A stretch of DNA of 49,858 nucleotides, taken from NCBI GenBank assembly GCA_004010275.1, contig RBWT01000037.1, forward strand, positions 1-49,858, written 5' to 3'. Shown here piece after piece: positions 17,801 through 26,226 of the stretch. The translations under genes and the position numbers were made by a program. The stretch is from Streptomyces huasconensis. GTDB lineage: Bacteria; Actinomycetota; Actinomycetes; Streptomycetales; Streptomycetaceae. Within the stretch, counting starts at the first letter, position 1, and every line of letters starts with the position of its first letter. The notes under the pieces are model-generated. The model did no database searches and had not been told where the DNA came from. It saw only the letters and a program-made list of their open reading frames with translations.

Positions 17801-18145
17801 GACGACGCGGGGGAGGGCGGACCCCGGCCGATCTCCGCGCTGGCCTATTCACCCGACGGCCGCATTCTGGCCGTCGCGGCCGGCGGCACCGTACAACTCT
17901 GGGACACCGCATCGACGCAGCCCCTGGGCGGTGGCCTGCTCACCACAGGAGACGCCGCCACGTCCCTCACCTTCAGCGACGATGGACGAACCCTGACGGC
18001 GCGCGGCACGCACACCCGGCCTCACACGTATCCCGTCGAGCCCGGTCTCGTCGCCAAGGCCGTGTGCGAGCGCTCCGGCGGGGGTGTCCCGGCCGCCGAC
18101 TGGCGGACGTACGTTCCGGAAGTCCCGTACAGGAAGACGTGCTGA
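14900..18145 (+). CDS. HTH - nSTAND1 NTPase - WD40 repeat protein
   Basis: A 1081-residue multidomain protein. Residues 14-75 are a Xre-type helix-turn-helix (LRKLRQEAGALTYRDMARRT, YSVATLSRAAAGERLPS). Residues about 100-480 are an nSTAND1-type NTPase beginning PYRGLARFEPGDRELFFGRE, with Walker A GASGSGKSSLLRAGL, Walker B VVVVDQMEELFTLC, and winged-helix features (LPLMSHALLETW, DLAHEALITGWPRL). A single hydrophobic segment near residues 512-532 (LSVAAVLAVLAGVVAW) may be a membrane anchor. The C-terminal 500 residues contain WD40-like blades (VRVWDLDTRQ, WVTLWDRAVERR, LAYSPDGRILAVAAGGTVQLWD). Start ATG at 14900 follows GGGGAGG. STAND proteins act as NTP-driven switches, some in signalling and some in antiphage defence; no effector domain is seen here. 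Free-standing. Confidence 0.92.
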   Translation: MGRREGELDPAAGSVQRFAFELRKLRQEAGALTYRDMARRTGYSVATLSRAAAGERLPSLPVALAYVRACGADAAEWEQRWHAAAEEKAAEPPHGEEARAPYRGLARFEPGDRELFFGREQLVAQLVERVRAHRVVAVVGASGSGKSSLLRAGLIPALQQEDSPDRRPAAIRILTPGPHPLAAHAGLMTAAQGPGDTVVVVDQMEELFTLCADLGERTAFLDLLVQAAHPARKLRAILAVRADFFGRCAEHHALAAVLRDATVLVGPMSPAELRQAVVRPATAMGLIVERELTARIIDDVGDTPGGLPLMSHALLETWRRRTGRALTLAAYRAAGGIQGALARTADDLCTRLSDRQAECARRILLRLITPGEGTPDTRRPAARAELDLADEPGEVPLVLDRLARARLIILDEDTVDLAHEALITGWPRLRDWIERDRERLRVHRRLTEAAEAWADLGKDPGALYRGSRLTMAEEQLALPELTPVEREFLSAGIAQRTQEQHLAGRTARRLRRLRAALSVAAVLAVLAGVVAWQRNQDGEQRLAEATSRRLASAAESMRYSDPLTAMRLSVAAWRISPTLEARAALMGAMTQREQDAFAEPGARTADLRQLSSDGRTMVSGGSGRVRVWDLDTRQLTGTARIKRQQGVFGVSSDNRRLLLFSHAGWELLDVTSGASTRLPASLSDLGVTFGPTTDTLGLWSESRRTGLWDLRRHRKLSRSETEEALRSADHPGDRLRAVCAGSRELELVNGRSTRRLRTTGRWASVVRLACGPRDRADADASSGPSVPPLPLHPSRDTLMIVLDDRIRTWNLATRTELPSVPKTGSFHVTPGGKFLITVDDQHILVRRVSDLAEPVYRYPLKGRSVNEVRLDPNRKMIRYMERQTASASVARALHLGDALDPGWRSRAHKKTTPQRPGAGSLSDGRLTSVAVGPDTVDRVATGDETGWVTLWDRAVERRLSMFAGIPADDAGEGGPRPISALAYSPDGRILAVAAGGTVQLWDTASTQPLGGGLLTTGDAATSLTFSDDGRTLTARGTHTRPHTYPVEPGLVAKAVCERSGGGVPAADWRTYVPEVPYRKTC

Positions 18146-18243
18146 AGGAGGCTGAAGGGCGTTCTGGGCGTGGCCCGTGACCATCCGCCGCGCTCGATAC
18201 GCAGGCACGCGGGCACACAGGTACGGCCTTTGTGCTGGTCCTC

Positions 18244-19047
18244 CTACGAGAGGCCACCGTTGCTCATCAACAGCTGGCCGTTGATCCACTGGCCCTCTTT
18301 GGAGCACAGGAAGTCCACGAGGTGTGCGGTGTCCTGGGGAGTGCCCAGCCGGCCGAGCGGGGTGCTGCGGATGCAGTGTTCCCGGACGTCCTCGGGCATC
18401 CAGCCGGTGTCGACCGGCCCGGGATTGATCGCGTTGGCGGTCACACCGAGGTGGGCGAGTTCGTGGGCGGCGGCCAGGGTGATGCGATCCATGGCCCCCT
18501 TGCTGGCCCCATAGGGCAGGTTGCCGACCGTGTGATCACTGGTGAGCCCGACGATTCGGCCGGTGCCCCGTTCTGCTGCGAAGCGGCGTCCGAACTCGCG
18601 GATGAGCAGCCAGGTGGCGCGCGCGTTGACGGCGAAGTGCCGGTCGAAACTCTCGACGGTCGTGTCGAGCAGACCGGAGTCGACGGACTCGCAGTGACTC
18701 ATCACCAGCGCGGTGACACCGCCCATCCGCTGCTCGACCTTGTCGAAGACACGTGCCGGGGTCTCCGGGTCGGCGAGATCCGCCTCGATAGCGGTGGTGG
18801 AGGCGCCGTGTCCGACGAGAGTCTGGCTGATCACTTCGGCCGCACCCGACTCGCTGCCCCAGCTCATACGGTCGTCATAGGGGGTCCAGTAGGTGAAGGC
18901 GATGTTCCAGCCCGATGCGGCCAGCCGACGGGCGATGCCCGCGCCGATACCTACGGTGCGGCCCACCCCGGTGATCAGGGCGAGCGGGCGGTCGGCAGAA
19001 GGACTCTGCCCGTGGGGAGGTCCGTCATGAACGGTGTGCGTCGTCAC
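18244..19047 (-). CDS. SDR-family NAD(P)-dependent oxidoreductase
   Basis: 267 residues of short-chain dehydrogenase. The nucleotide-binding motif is LALITGVGRTVGIGAGIARRL, with an Asp in EADLADPE and the N-A block FAVNARATWLL. The catalytic Tyr-Lys is in YGASKGAMDRI, followed by ANAINPGPVDTGWM and the C-terminal INGQLLMSNGG. The expected Ser region reads VGLTSDHTVGNLPYG. The spacing suits a classical FabG-like member; the extra residues around YWTPYDDRMSWG resemble 3-oxoacyl reductase-like SDRs. GTG start. Ends convergent with the nSTAND1 gene. The substrate is unknown. Confidence 0.9.
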   Translation of the reverse strand: MTTHTVHDGPPHGQSPSADRPLALITGVGRTVGIGAGIARRLAASGWNIAFTYWTPYDDRMSWGSESGAAEVISQTLVGHGASTTAIEADLADPETPARVFDKVEQRMGGVTALVMSHCESVDSGLLDTTVESFDRHFAVNARATWLLIREFGRRFAAERGTGRIVGLTSDHTVGNLPYGASKGAMDRITLAAAHELAHLGVTANAINPGPVDTGWMPEDVREHCIRSTPLGRLGTPQDTAHLVDFLCSKEGQWINGQLLMSNGGLS

Positions 19048-19234
19048 GGCCCAGAATGGTTCAGGAACGACACTGCGGCGTCAATCGCATTGCTGCCGTA
19101 TCGGCAATGGGAAGTGGCGGCCGCGCGGGAGCGGGAGTTGGCCCGGCACCTGGCGGCCTGCTGATTCCGGCCCGCAGGCAGCCTGCTGTGCCCCGGCCTT
19201 ACCACAGCGGGCGCCCCACACCCCTTACCCCTCA

Positions 19235-20050
19235 CTATCCCGGGAATCTGATGCGTACGGTCGCGGGTACGCACCCACTGACGAGGGGAATTCGGTGGCC
19301 GTAGCGGTGAAATACCCGAAAGGGGCCGCGGCTCTTCTGCGCGGGTACATGCGTCACGGAAGTGCCGGCAGGCAGACGTGACCGCAGCCGCGCCAGGCCG
19401 GCCGGTGACAGGCTGCTGCGCATGGGGGGAATGCGGAACTGCCCGCAGCGCACTCCGCCGACCCGGGACAGGGCGAGGAACCACCACGGCGAGGTGTCGA
19501 AAAGGAAAGTGCTACCGGGGTACCTGTGCGCGCACGCGCGGAGCAACGCCGTGACCTCACGAGATCTCAGGTACATGAACAGCCCTTGGGCGGTGATCAA
19601 CAGCGGCCGGTCGCACCAAGCTTGGTCCATCCAGCGTGTGTCGAGCACTGAACAGGCCACGTGGGTGATTCGCTCCGAGGGCGGCATCACGGTCTGCCGC
19701 AAGCGGATGACGTCAGGCAGGTCGACGCTGATCCAGCGCAGCCTTTCGTCGTCCACCCGCCAGAACTGTGTTTCCAGTCCCTCTCCCAAGGCGACGACCT
19801 GAGGATCTGAATGGCGGGACGCGAATCGTCGGATCTCGGCGTCGAAGAGCGCGGCGCGCTGCGCGAAGTAGTGGGTCATGGTCGCGGTACGACGGCCCAT
19901 GGCGGGCCCCAGTGTTTCCTGCCTGCCCTCAATGCTGCGCAGGACGCGCTCGGCGACGGGGTCGTGCAGGTACACGCTGCGGTGATGCAGGACCCAGAGA
20001 GCGGTAAGGCCGACTTCGCTCAGCCCCTGAGTCGGCGGCTTTCGCTCCAT
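19235..20050 (-). CDS. SAM-dependent methyltransferase, PPM1/LCMT-type (TcmP-like)
   Basis: 271 residues. It resembles the leucine carboxyl methyltransferase-like group that includes polyketide O-methyltransferases such as TcmP. Typical blocks are PVAERVLRSIEG early, MTHYFAQRAALFDAEIRRFA, QVVALGEGLETQFWRVDDER (motif I region), WISVDLPDVIRLRQTVMPPS, LLITAQGLFMYLRSREVTAL and FLFDTSPWWF. ATG at 20050 was chosen because GAGGAA lies eight bases upstream; the frame is open slightly further. It likely methylates a small-molecule hydroxyl or carboxyl, but no pathway partner is nearby. Confidence 0.85.
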   Translation of the reverse strand: MERKPPTQGLSEVGLTALWVLHHRSVYLHDPVAERVLRSIEGRQETLGPAMGRRTATMTHYFAQRAALFDAEIRRFASRHSDPQVVALGEGLETQFWRVDDERLRWISVDLPDVIRLRQTVMPPSERITHVACSVLDTRWMDQAWCDRPLLITAQGLFMYLRSREVTALLRACAHRYPGSTFLFDTSPWWFLALSRVGGVRCGQFRIPPMRSSLSPAGLARLRSRLPAGTSVTHVPAQKSRGPFRVFHRYGHRIPLVSGCVPATVRIRFPG

Positions 20051-20244
20051 GGGGGAATTCCTCGGGTGGGTCGGCACGGCGTAATCGGCAGCACGGATGC
20101 TTTCAGGAGTGACTGCCTACCATGCGCGGTGATGAACAGACTTTTGGCCCGCCGAGGTCGGTCACGAAGGCTTGGTACGTCCGCTGACCAGCAGCACTGC
20201 CACCAGCGGGAATTCCAGCGGGGAGGCATTCGGGTGCGCAGAGA

Positions 20245-21777
20245 TCACCCGTACGGGAAAGGCGGCACGCGGACCGAACGAACGCCCCGCGAAGTGATGT
20301 GCGCGCCCTCGTCCTCATGAGTCCTCATGGGGAGGTTGTTGTCGCGGCGCTCGTAAACCGTCACCGTTCGCCCTCGTTCGCTGGTTTGATCGCAGCGGAC
20401 GAAGTGTGCATCGAGAGCGCGCCGTTTGGCCCGGTCGCGGGACGTGGCGGCCGATGCGGCGCCCGCGTCACTGATGACCACGACGCGGCCTGCCGTGAGC
20501 AGGGCGTGCGTTATCTGTTCGGGGGTGCCTTCCTGTCCGTTCAAGGTGCCGGATTCCACAGGGCGGTGCAGCAGCGTCGACCTTTCGTGCCGGTGAAGGC
20601 GGTCGGCGAGACAAGGGCCGTGTCGCGGCGGGCCGCGGGGATGAACAGCACGGCGTCGCCCGCTCGCCGGACCGCGGCGGCGTTCTCGGCCGTGGATACG
20701 ACGTCGTCGATCCGGCCGGTCGCACCGCGCAGCGACAGCTGGAAGGGGAGCAGTCCGAGAAAGGCGAGGGTGATGAGCACGGCGGTGGTTCGGTAGGGCG
20801 GCATGTGGGTGCGCAGGCGCAAGGCCAGTGTCTGGCAGGCCGCGCCGATGAGCAGAGCGAGGCCGAGGTGGGTGAACAGGACGTAGCGGTCCAGGTAGAT
20901 GGGGCGGGCCAGAGACGCGGCAAGCAGTAGGAGTGGAGGGAGCGCGAGCAGCGGCAGGGTGAGCGCGGTGAGCGGGAGCCGCGTGCTCTTGGGTGGGTGG
21001 AGTCCTCGCCGTGCGGCCCAGGCGCAGAGCGCGCCCACGAGCAGCGTCAGCGACAGTCCGAGCAGTGTGCTGCGGCTGATCGGGGGTATCCAGGCGACCT
21101 GCTGTGACTGCTGCCCGCTCACGAGTATGAGGGGCAGCGCGCCGGTGACGGCGGCGGACGCCGCGCCCGCCCACCGCAGGACGGTCGCGCGGGGCGGCCG
21201 GGCGAGAGCGATCGTCACCGTGTGGGCGCACAGCGCGAGGAGCGAGAACCAGTTGAGCAGCGCGGCCACGAGCAGCCGCCGCGCCGTAGGCCGCCCAGCG
21301 GCCAGTGCCCGGGCTGTCGACCGCCGCGACGAGCAGCCAGCAGGCCGCGGCCACGCAGACCGTGACCAGAGCGTACGACCGTCCCTCCTGCGCGTACCGC
21401 TGGACCGCCGGGAGCAGGGCGAAGGCGAGGCCTGCGGCCTGCCCCGCGCACCGGCCGGCCAGCCGGGTGCCCAGCGAGGCGACGAGAGCCGCGGCGCAGG
21501 CCATGGCGAGGACGGAGGGCAGCCGCAGTGCGACGAGGCTGTCTCCGAAAACGGCGAAGACGCCGTGCATGAACAGGTAGTAGAGGCCATGGACGACATC
21601 GACCTGGTGCAGCAACTGCCAGATCTCGGGGACGGTCCTGTGAGCCACCTGCCACGTCGCCGCCTCGTCGCGCCACATGCTGTTCTCGCGCGTGATCCCC
21701 CACAGGCCGAGCAGCAGGGTGAGGGCCACCGGGGCGACCGGACCTGGAAGTGTTCTGGGCATGCCAAAGCTGGTCAT
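20245..21777 (-). CDS. Polyprenyl-phosphate-sugar dependent glycosyltransferase, GT39/ArnT-like, two frameshifts
   Basis: Integral membrane glycosyltransferase of the mannosyltransferase (GT-C) type. After a first helix (VAPVALTLLLGLWGI) it shows the catalytic loop MWRDEAATWQVAHRTVPEIW, with the acidic DE pair, then VDVVHGLYYLFMHGVFAVFG. Further helices follow (LLVAALLNWFSLLALCAHTV, LTLPLLALPPLLLLAASLA, a YLDRYVLFTHLGLALLIGAA block). The N-terminal part reads in one frame to about 21290, the middle in a second to about 20560, and the end (EQITHALLTAGRVVVISDAG) in the first again. The shifts cancel, giving about 510 residues, normal for the family, so indel errors are likely. Start ATG at 21777. 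Confidence 0.75.
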   Translation of the reverse strand: MTSFGMPRTLPGPVAPVALTLLLGLWGITRENSMWRDEAATWQVAHRTVPEIWQLLHQVDVVHGLYYLFMHGVFAVFGDSLVALRLPSVLAMACAAALVASLGTRLAGRCAGQAAGLAFALLPAVQRYAQEGRSYALVTVCVAAACWLLVAAVDSPGTGRWAAYGAAAARGRAAQLVLAPRAVRPHGDDRSRPAAPRDRPAVGGRGVRRRHRRAAPHTRERAAVTAGRLDTPDQPQHTARTVADAARGRALRLGRTARTPPTQEHAAPAHRAHPAAARAPSTPTACRVSGPPHLPGPLRPVHPPRPRSAHRRGLPDTGLAPAHPHAALPNHRRAHHPRLSRTAPLPAVAARCDRPDRRRRIHGRERRRGPASGRRRAVHPRGPPRHGPCLADRLHRHERSTLLHRPVESGTLNGQEGTPEQITHALLTAGRVVVISDAGAASAATSRDRAKRRALDAHFVRCDQTSERGRTVTVYERRDNNLPMRTHEDEGAHITSRGVRSVRVPPFPYG

Positions 21778-22067
21778 GTGCCTGTGGGGTCTCCGTGTCG
21801 GCGTGAAGGGAGCGACCGGAAGGCGGGATGCCCGCCGAATGCCGGGGCTGCCGCTGACGCGAGGCCGCCACCGGGCGCCCCCGATCACGTAGAACACGCT
21901 AGGCGGCCAGCCCTCATGGGTCGTCACCAGCGATGACGACCCGCAATCGTCCGCCGCGAGAACGACATCGAGCCGGGCTTCCACCGCACGGAGTAGTCCC
22001 CCGGTCGGCAGAAGACGTCACCATGCCTGTATGCGCGTGGCGGCCCCCGCAGCGCCGCGTTTTCGCG

Positions 22068-23239
22068 ATGCTGGACGGCGTGAACGTATCCCCACCGTCT
22101 TACGACCCGTCCGTTGCCGTACCGACGATCGGGGTGGAAGAGGAGTTCTTCCTCGTCGACCCGCACACGCGCTTCCTCGTCCCGGCCGGACCAGCAGTGG
22201 CCGAGCGCGCCGCCCAAGAGGTGGGTGAGCTGGTGACCAAGGAGTTCGCCCTGTGCCAGGTCGAAGGGCGCACGCCGCCGTGCCGGTCCGCGGGTGAGCT
22301 GCGCGGGGAGTTGCAGCGGGTGCGCGGAGCACTGGTCGCGGCGGCCCGTGCCGAAGGGGCCGAGCTGTGTGCGTCGGGTACGGCAGTGATGCAGGAGGCG
22401 GGGCCGGTGCAGGTGGCCGACCATCCGCGCTATCAAGCGGGACGGGCGCAGTACCGGAGCATGCTGGACGACTTCGCCATCAGCGCCCTCCATGTCCACG
22501 TCCACCTGCCCGACCGCGAACTCGCCGTCCTGACAGCCAATCACCTGCGCCCCTGGCTGCCGCTGCTCATCGCGCTGAGCGCCAACTCGCCCTTCGACCG
22601 CGGCCGTGACACCGGCTATGCCAGCTGGCGGTCTGTCATCCGCAGCCGCTTCCCCTGCCTGGGGCCCCCGCCGTACGCGGCGTCGTGGCGGGAGCACGAG
22701 CGGCTGGCCGTGACCATCGCGGATACCGAGGCCATGCTGGATGCGGCCACGCCGTTCTGGGACCTGCGGCCCAACCCGCGACTGCCCACTTTGGAGGTCC
22801 GCGCGATGGACGTGCTGCACGATCTCGACGACACCGTCGCGGTGGCCGTTCTGCTGCGCGCGCTCACCGTCACCGCCGCTTCCCGGGCGCGGCGTGGCGA
22901 CCCGGGTCCTGTCTGGGAGGGCGAAGTGCTGCGGGCCGCGTGCTGGCGGGCCGCCCGTGACGGATGGAACGGCGAGGGCTTCGATCCGGTCACCGGTCAT
23001 TACCGGCCCCTGGCGGCCCTGGCCGAGGAGTCGTTGACTCTCCTGCGGCCGCGCTGGAGGAGGCCGGGGACCTGGACGAGGTGGCGGCTCTCTTCGCTCG
23101 GCTCTCCGACCGCGGTGACGGAGCGGCCCGGCAGCGGGCCTGGGCTGCGGGCGGGGCCGGACCGCAGGAGGTGGTGGACCAGCTCGTGCTGGCCACCGCC
23201 CGTGAGAGTGGGCCCCGGGGTGAGGTCAGCGGGCCGTGA
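22068..23239 (+). CDS. Carboxylate-amine ligase, YbdK/EgtA-like (GCS2 family), one frameshift
   Basis: ATP-dependent ligase of the glutamate-cysteine ligase type 2 family. The start block is PTIGVEEEFFLVDPHTRFLV. Other blocks are TKEFALCQVEGRTPPCRSAG, ELCASGTAVM, YQAGRAQYRSMLDDFAISALHVHVHLPD, PWLPLLIALSANSPFDRGRDTGYASWRS and FWDLRPNPRLPTLEVRAMDV. From about 23050 the C-terminus continues in another frame (ALEEAGDLDEVAALFARLSD, ending GPRGEVSGP at 23239). The joined length is about 390 residues, slightly above YbdK. ATG at 22068 gives the usual N-terminus; 22023 is an alternative. The last bases overlap the convergent dioxygenase gene. The substrate pair is unknown; the family includes gamma-glutamylcysteine formation. 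Confidence 0.83.
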
Positions 23240-24017
23240 GCGTCGTCACCAGGACGTCGCGGTGGCCGGGGCGGCCGGTGTCCTGCGGGTGGACCGGCGA
23301 GACGGCGTGCCAGGTCGCCCGGTCGTCGCTCAGCAGGAGGGTGCCGCGCTCGCTGAGCGTGACGTCCGCGATCTCACGGCCGTCCGCGTCATAGACGGTG
23401 CTGCGGCCACCGGTCACGTTCTCACGGCCGATCAGCAGCGAGGACACCAGAGTGACGCCATCCTTGTGCCGGCCTTCAGGGGTGGGCTGTGCCAGGCCAT
23501 CCGCCTGCGCGACCACGCGGAAGGGATGGACCCTGACGATCCACTCATCGGTATCGTCCAGGCCCCCGGCAACGTCACCGAGCAGCCGGATCAGCGCGTA
23601 CAGAACCGGTTCCGCCCGAAACGCCTCAGTCAGCGGCTCGAAATGGCGTTCGACATCCACGTAGAGGGGGTTGCTGTTCTCGGGCTGCACGAACGTCTCG
23701 TGGTCCAAGGGCCTGACCTCGCCGGCCCGGGACAGCAGGAACCGTCCGTAACGCCGGAGGCGGCGCGTACCTTTCTCTGCCGCGTACGGATCTGTCGCCA
23801 GGTCGTCCCAGTGTGCGGCGAACCGTTCCCACCCGGCAGGATCGGCGCTCACACATTGCGAGACCGCGGCCGGAGGCATCAGGTGCCAGCCGCGGCCGGT
23901 GACATCTCCGCGCACTGCCTGAACCAAAGGTCTCGCGTCGCCCGCGGCCATGCTGCCCGCATCGACCTGGGCCTCCCTATCCCGGACAGCTGGGGCGACG
24001 CCGTTGTCATCGTCCAT
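23226..24017 (-). CDS. 2-oxoglutarate/Fe(II) dioxygenase, isoleucine-hydroxylase (IDO/BsmA) type
   Basis: 263 residues. It matches the 2OG-Fe_Oxy_2 group known for free amino-acid hydroxylases such as L-isoleucine 4-hydroxylase. Seen are the early block WERFAAHWDDLATDPYAAEK then RRLRRYGRFLL, NPLYVDVERHFEPLTEAFRA, the metal site HKDGVTLVSSLLIGRENVTG (H-x-D), then the distal His and 2OG-binding Arg in WHAVSPVHPQDTGRPGHRDV. All facial-triad residues are present, so it should be active. It lies 12 bp after the hypothetical gene at 24030 on the same strand, probably as one operon, and overlaps the convergent ligase end by 14 bp. It may supply a hydroxylated amino acid for a natural product, an inference only. 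Confidence 0.88.
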   Translation of the reverse strand: MDDDNGVAPAVRDREAQVDAGSMAAGDARPLVQAVRGDVTGRGWHLMPPAAVSQCVSADPAGWERFAAHWDDLATDPYAAEKGTRRLRRYGRFLLSRAGEVRPLDHETFVQPENSNPLYVDVERHFEPLTEAFRAEPVLYALIRLLGDVAGGLDDTDEWIVRVHPFRVVAQADGLAQPTPEGRHKDGVTLVSSLLIGRENVTGGRSTVYDADGREIADVTLSERGTLLLSDDRATWHAVSPVHPQDTGRPGHRDVLVTTLTAR

Positions 24018-24029
24018 GCGTCCATGCTC

Positions 24030-24524
24030 CTACGCGCCGCCATGCGCGGCATCCGCAGCGCCGCTTACCGGGGCGGGAGGGGTGTACGGGCCGCGGGCCG
24101 CTGCGTGGTCCTGCGGCGCAGGTGGGCGGTCGAGCGCATCCTGGGCTGACCCGGAACCGGAAGCTGTTGATGCCTGTAGGACGTGCAGCCATCGTCGGCA
24201 GACTTCACGGGTGACCGGTACGAACAGCTCCGGGGTTGAGATTTCGACGAGGAACTGGGTCAGCAGGTCCTGGTGCTCTTCCTCGATATCCACCTGCTCC
24301 TCGAAGTGCACGGCCTGCGCCCAATCGACGAGCTGGCTCGGGTCGGCAAGTCCAGCGAGGACCTTCTTCACGGCGGCCGCGGCGTGGTCAGGACGGAAGG
24401 TGACCAGCAGAGTGGCGCTGCAATGGCGGGCGCTTCGGGTGCTTCGGGTGAGTTCGCTGAGGTCGCCGTTCCAGTGCACGAGGGCTTCAAGGGACCGGCT
24501 TCCGTGGGTGTCCATGTCGGCCAT
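24030..24524 (-). CDS. Hypothetical acidic helical protein upstream of the dioxygenase
   Basis: 164 residues; no family recognised. The central part is a mixed domain: LEALVHWNGDLSELTRST, a strand CSATLLVTF, then RPDHAAAAVKKVLAGLADPS, VDWAQAVHFEEQVDIEEEHQ, LLTQFLVEISTPELF and VTREVCRRWLHVLQ. The C-terminal 40 residues are Pro/Ala-rich and disordered. The ATG at 24524 was chosen as the first Met giving this domain (MADMDTHGSRSLE); AAGGAAG precedes it. The next gene starts 12 bp after the stop, so they are likely co-translated. A partner role for the dioxygenase is possible but unproven. Confidence 0.6.
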   Translation of the reverse strand: MADMDTHGSRSLEALVHWNGDLSELTRSTRSARHCSATLLVTFRPDHAAAAVKKVLAGLADPSQLVDWAQAVHFEEQVDIEEEHQDLLTQFLVEISTPELFVPVTREVCRRWLHVLQASTASGSGSAQDALDRPPAPQDHAAARGPYTPPAPVSGAADAAHGGA

Positions 24525-24817
24525 CTTCCTTGATGGCGTGAGGACCAGGTCGTGGTGTTCCCGCCTCGGGTCGGAGCCGGCGTGACGTGTGAGGGCTTGG
24601 CGTCGGCTTCGGTTCGGGGGCTGCGCGGGATGCGTGTGTGGGGGGAGATGCCTCAAGGGGCACCGAGACCCGAGTGGGTTTCTCGTGCCCCCGCGGTGAG
24701 GAGGTCGGGGGCGGTCGGCGGCCAGGTGTCGGCCGTAGCTTGGCCGCGACGACACGTGACGGGTAGTGCGAAACGGCGTTCGAGGGGTTCCTGGGGCTGA
24801 AGTGTGGTGAGGGGCTC

Positions 24818-26106
24818 ATGATCGGGCACCTGAATGGGATGCCGGATGTATCAGCCCCCGTAATCAAACTGGTGCGGCGGACCACCGAACCCGTCGCGGT
24901 GCAGACGCTGCGTTCCACGGCCGCCGCCGTCATCTCTTTCAGCGTCGCCCTGATGGTCCTGCCCGCGCAGCCCGCTCCTCTGACGGCCCCGCTGACCGCG
25001 CTCCTGGTCGTGCAGGTCACCCTGTACGCGACCCTCACCACCGGTATCCGGCGCGTGAACTCCGTCGTCGTCGGTGTCCTCATCGCCATCGGCTTCACCG
25101 CCCTGGTCGGGCTGACCTGGTGGAGCCTGGGGCTGACCATCTTCACCTCGCTGATCATCGGTCGTTTCGTACGGGTGAACGAGTTCGTTCCTGAGGTGGC
25201 GATCAGCGCGATGCTGGTCCTGGGGGTCTCCCAGGCCACGTCGGCGGCCTGGCACCGGGTCCTGGAGACGCTGATCGGCGCCGGGGTGGGCCTGCTGTTC
25301 AATCTGCTGTTCGCGCCCCCGGTGTGGACGCAGCCGGCGGGGGCATCCATCGACGGGCTGGCCCGCGGGATGGGCAGCATGTTCCGCTCAATGGGCGCGG
25401 ACATCGCCAAGGGCCACCTCCCGTTCCCGCACGCGGCGGCCCGGCTGCACGAGGCGCGGCGCCTGGACCACGACATCGTGGAGGTCGACGCCTCGCTGCG
25501 GCAGGCGGAGGACAGCCTGCGGATGAATCCGCGCGTACGGGAGGGGCTGTTGTCCCGGGTGGTGCTACGGACGGGGCTGGACACCCTGGAGATCTGCGCG
25601 GTGGTGCTGCGGGTGCTGACCCGCAGCCTGACCGACCTGGCGAAATTCCGTACGAACGAGTCTCTGTTCCCGCCGGACGTGTCGGCGGGCCTGCACGAGT
25701 TGTTCGAGCAGCTGGCCGACGCCATCGAGAGCTTCGCCCGGCTGATCACCACCCAGGTCGCCGCCAACGCGGAGCAGGCCGAGGAGCGGCTGACCGCCGC
25801 CCTGGCCGCGAGCCGGGCCACCCGTGACCGGGTCGCCGAGATGCTGCTGGAGGACGTACAGGAACACCCCAGGCAGTGGCAGTTGCACGGCGCGCTGCTC
25901 GCCGAGGTCGACCGCATCCTCGACGAACTGGACCTCGACAAGCGCACCGAGCGTCTCATGCAGGAGCTGGACCGCAGCTCGCGGAGCGCAGCGAGCGCTA
26001 CCCGCGGCTCGCGGCGCTGCGCCTGGACTGCGCGGAGAGAGCGGAACGGAGCGGCGGCCCGCTGTGGAGACCTGAGGCCTCCACAGCGTGCGGGGCCTGC
26101 GGCTAA
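24818..26106 (+). CDS. Aromatic acid exporter family (FUSC/ArAE) membrane protein, one frameshift near the 3' end
   Basis: Membrane protein with an N-terminal bundle of about six helices (residues about 25-165: TAAAVISFSVALMVLPAQPA, ALLVVQVTLYATLTTGIRRV, VVVGVLIAIGFTALVGLTWW, LETLIGAGVGLLFNLLF). A long cytoplasmic helical domain follows, with coiled-coil character (ASLRQAEDSLRMNPRVREG, EERLTAALAASRATRDRVAE). This is the layout of aromatic acid exporter family proteins. The C-terminus is broken near 25978: adding one C to read GAC CGC CAG CTC gives LAERSERYPRLAALRLDCAE and a stop at 26106, about 430 residues. Start ATG at 24818, with an alternative at 24839. The downstream TetR gene is convergent and 120 bp away. 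Confidence 0.82.
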
Positions 26107-26226
26107 GCGGGTCAGCGGGACGCCGCAACCTCGCCGAAGGTGTTCTCCGTGGAGGCGCCGGACGCCCCGCCAAGCCCTGCCGTCTCGTAACCCGAGGGCT
26201 GCGCGCCGACAATCCGGCACGCAATG

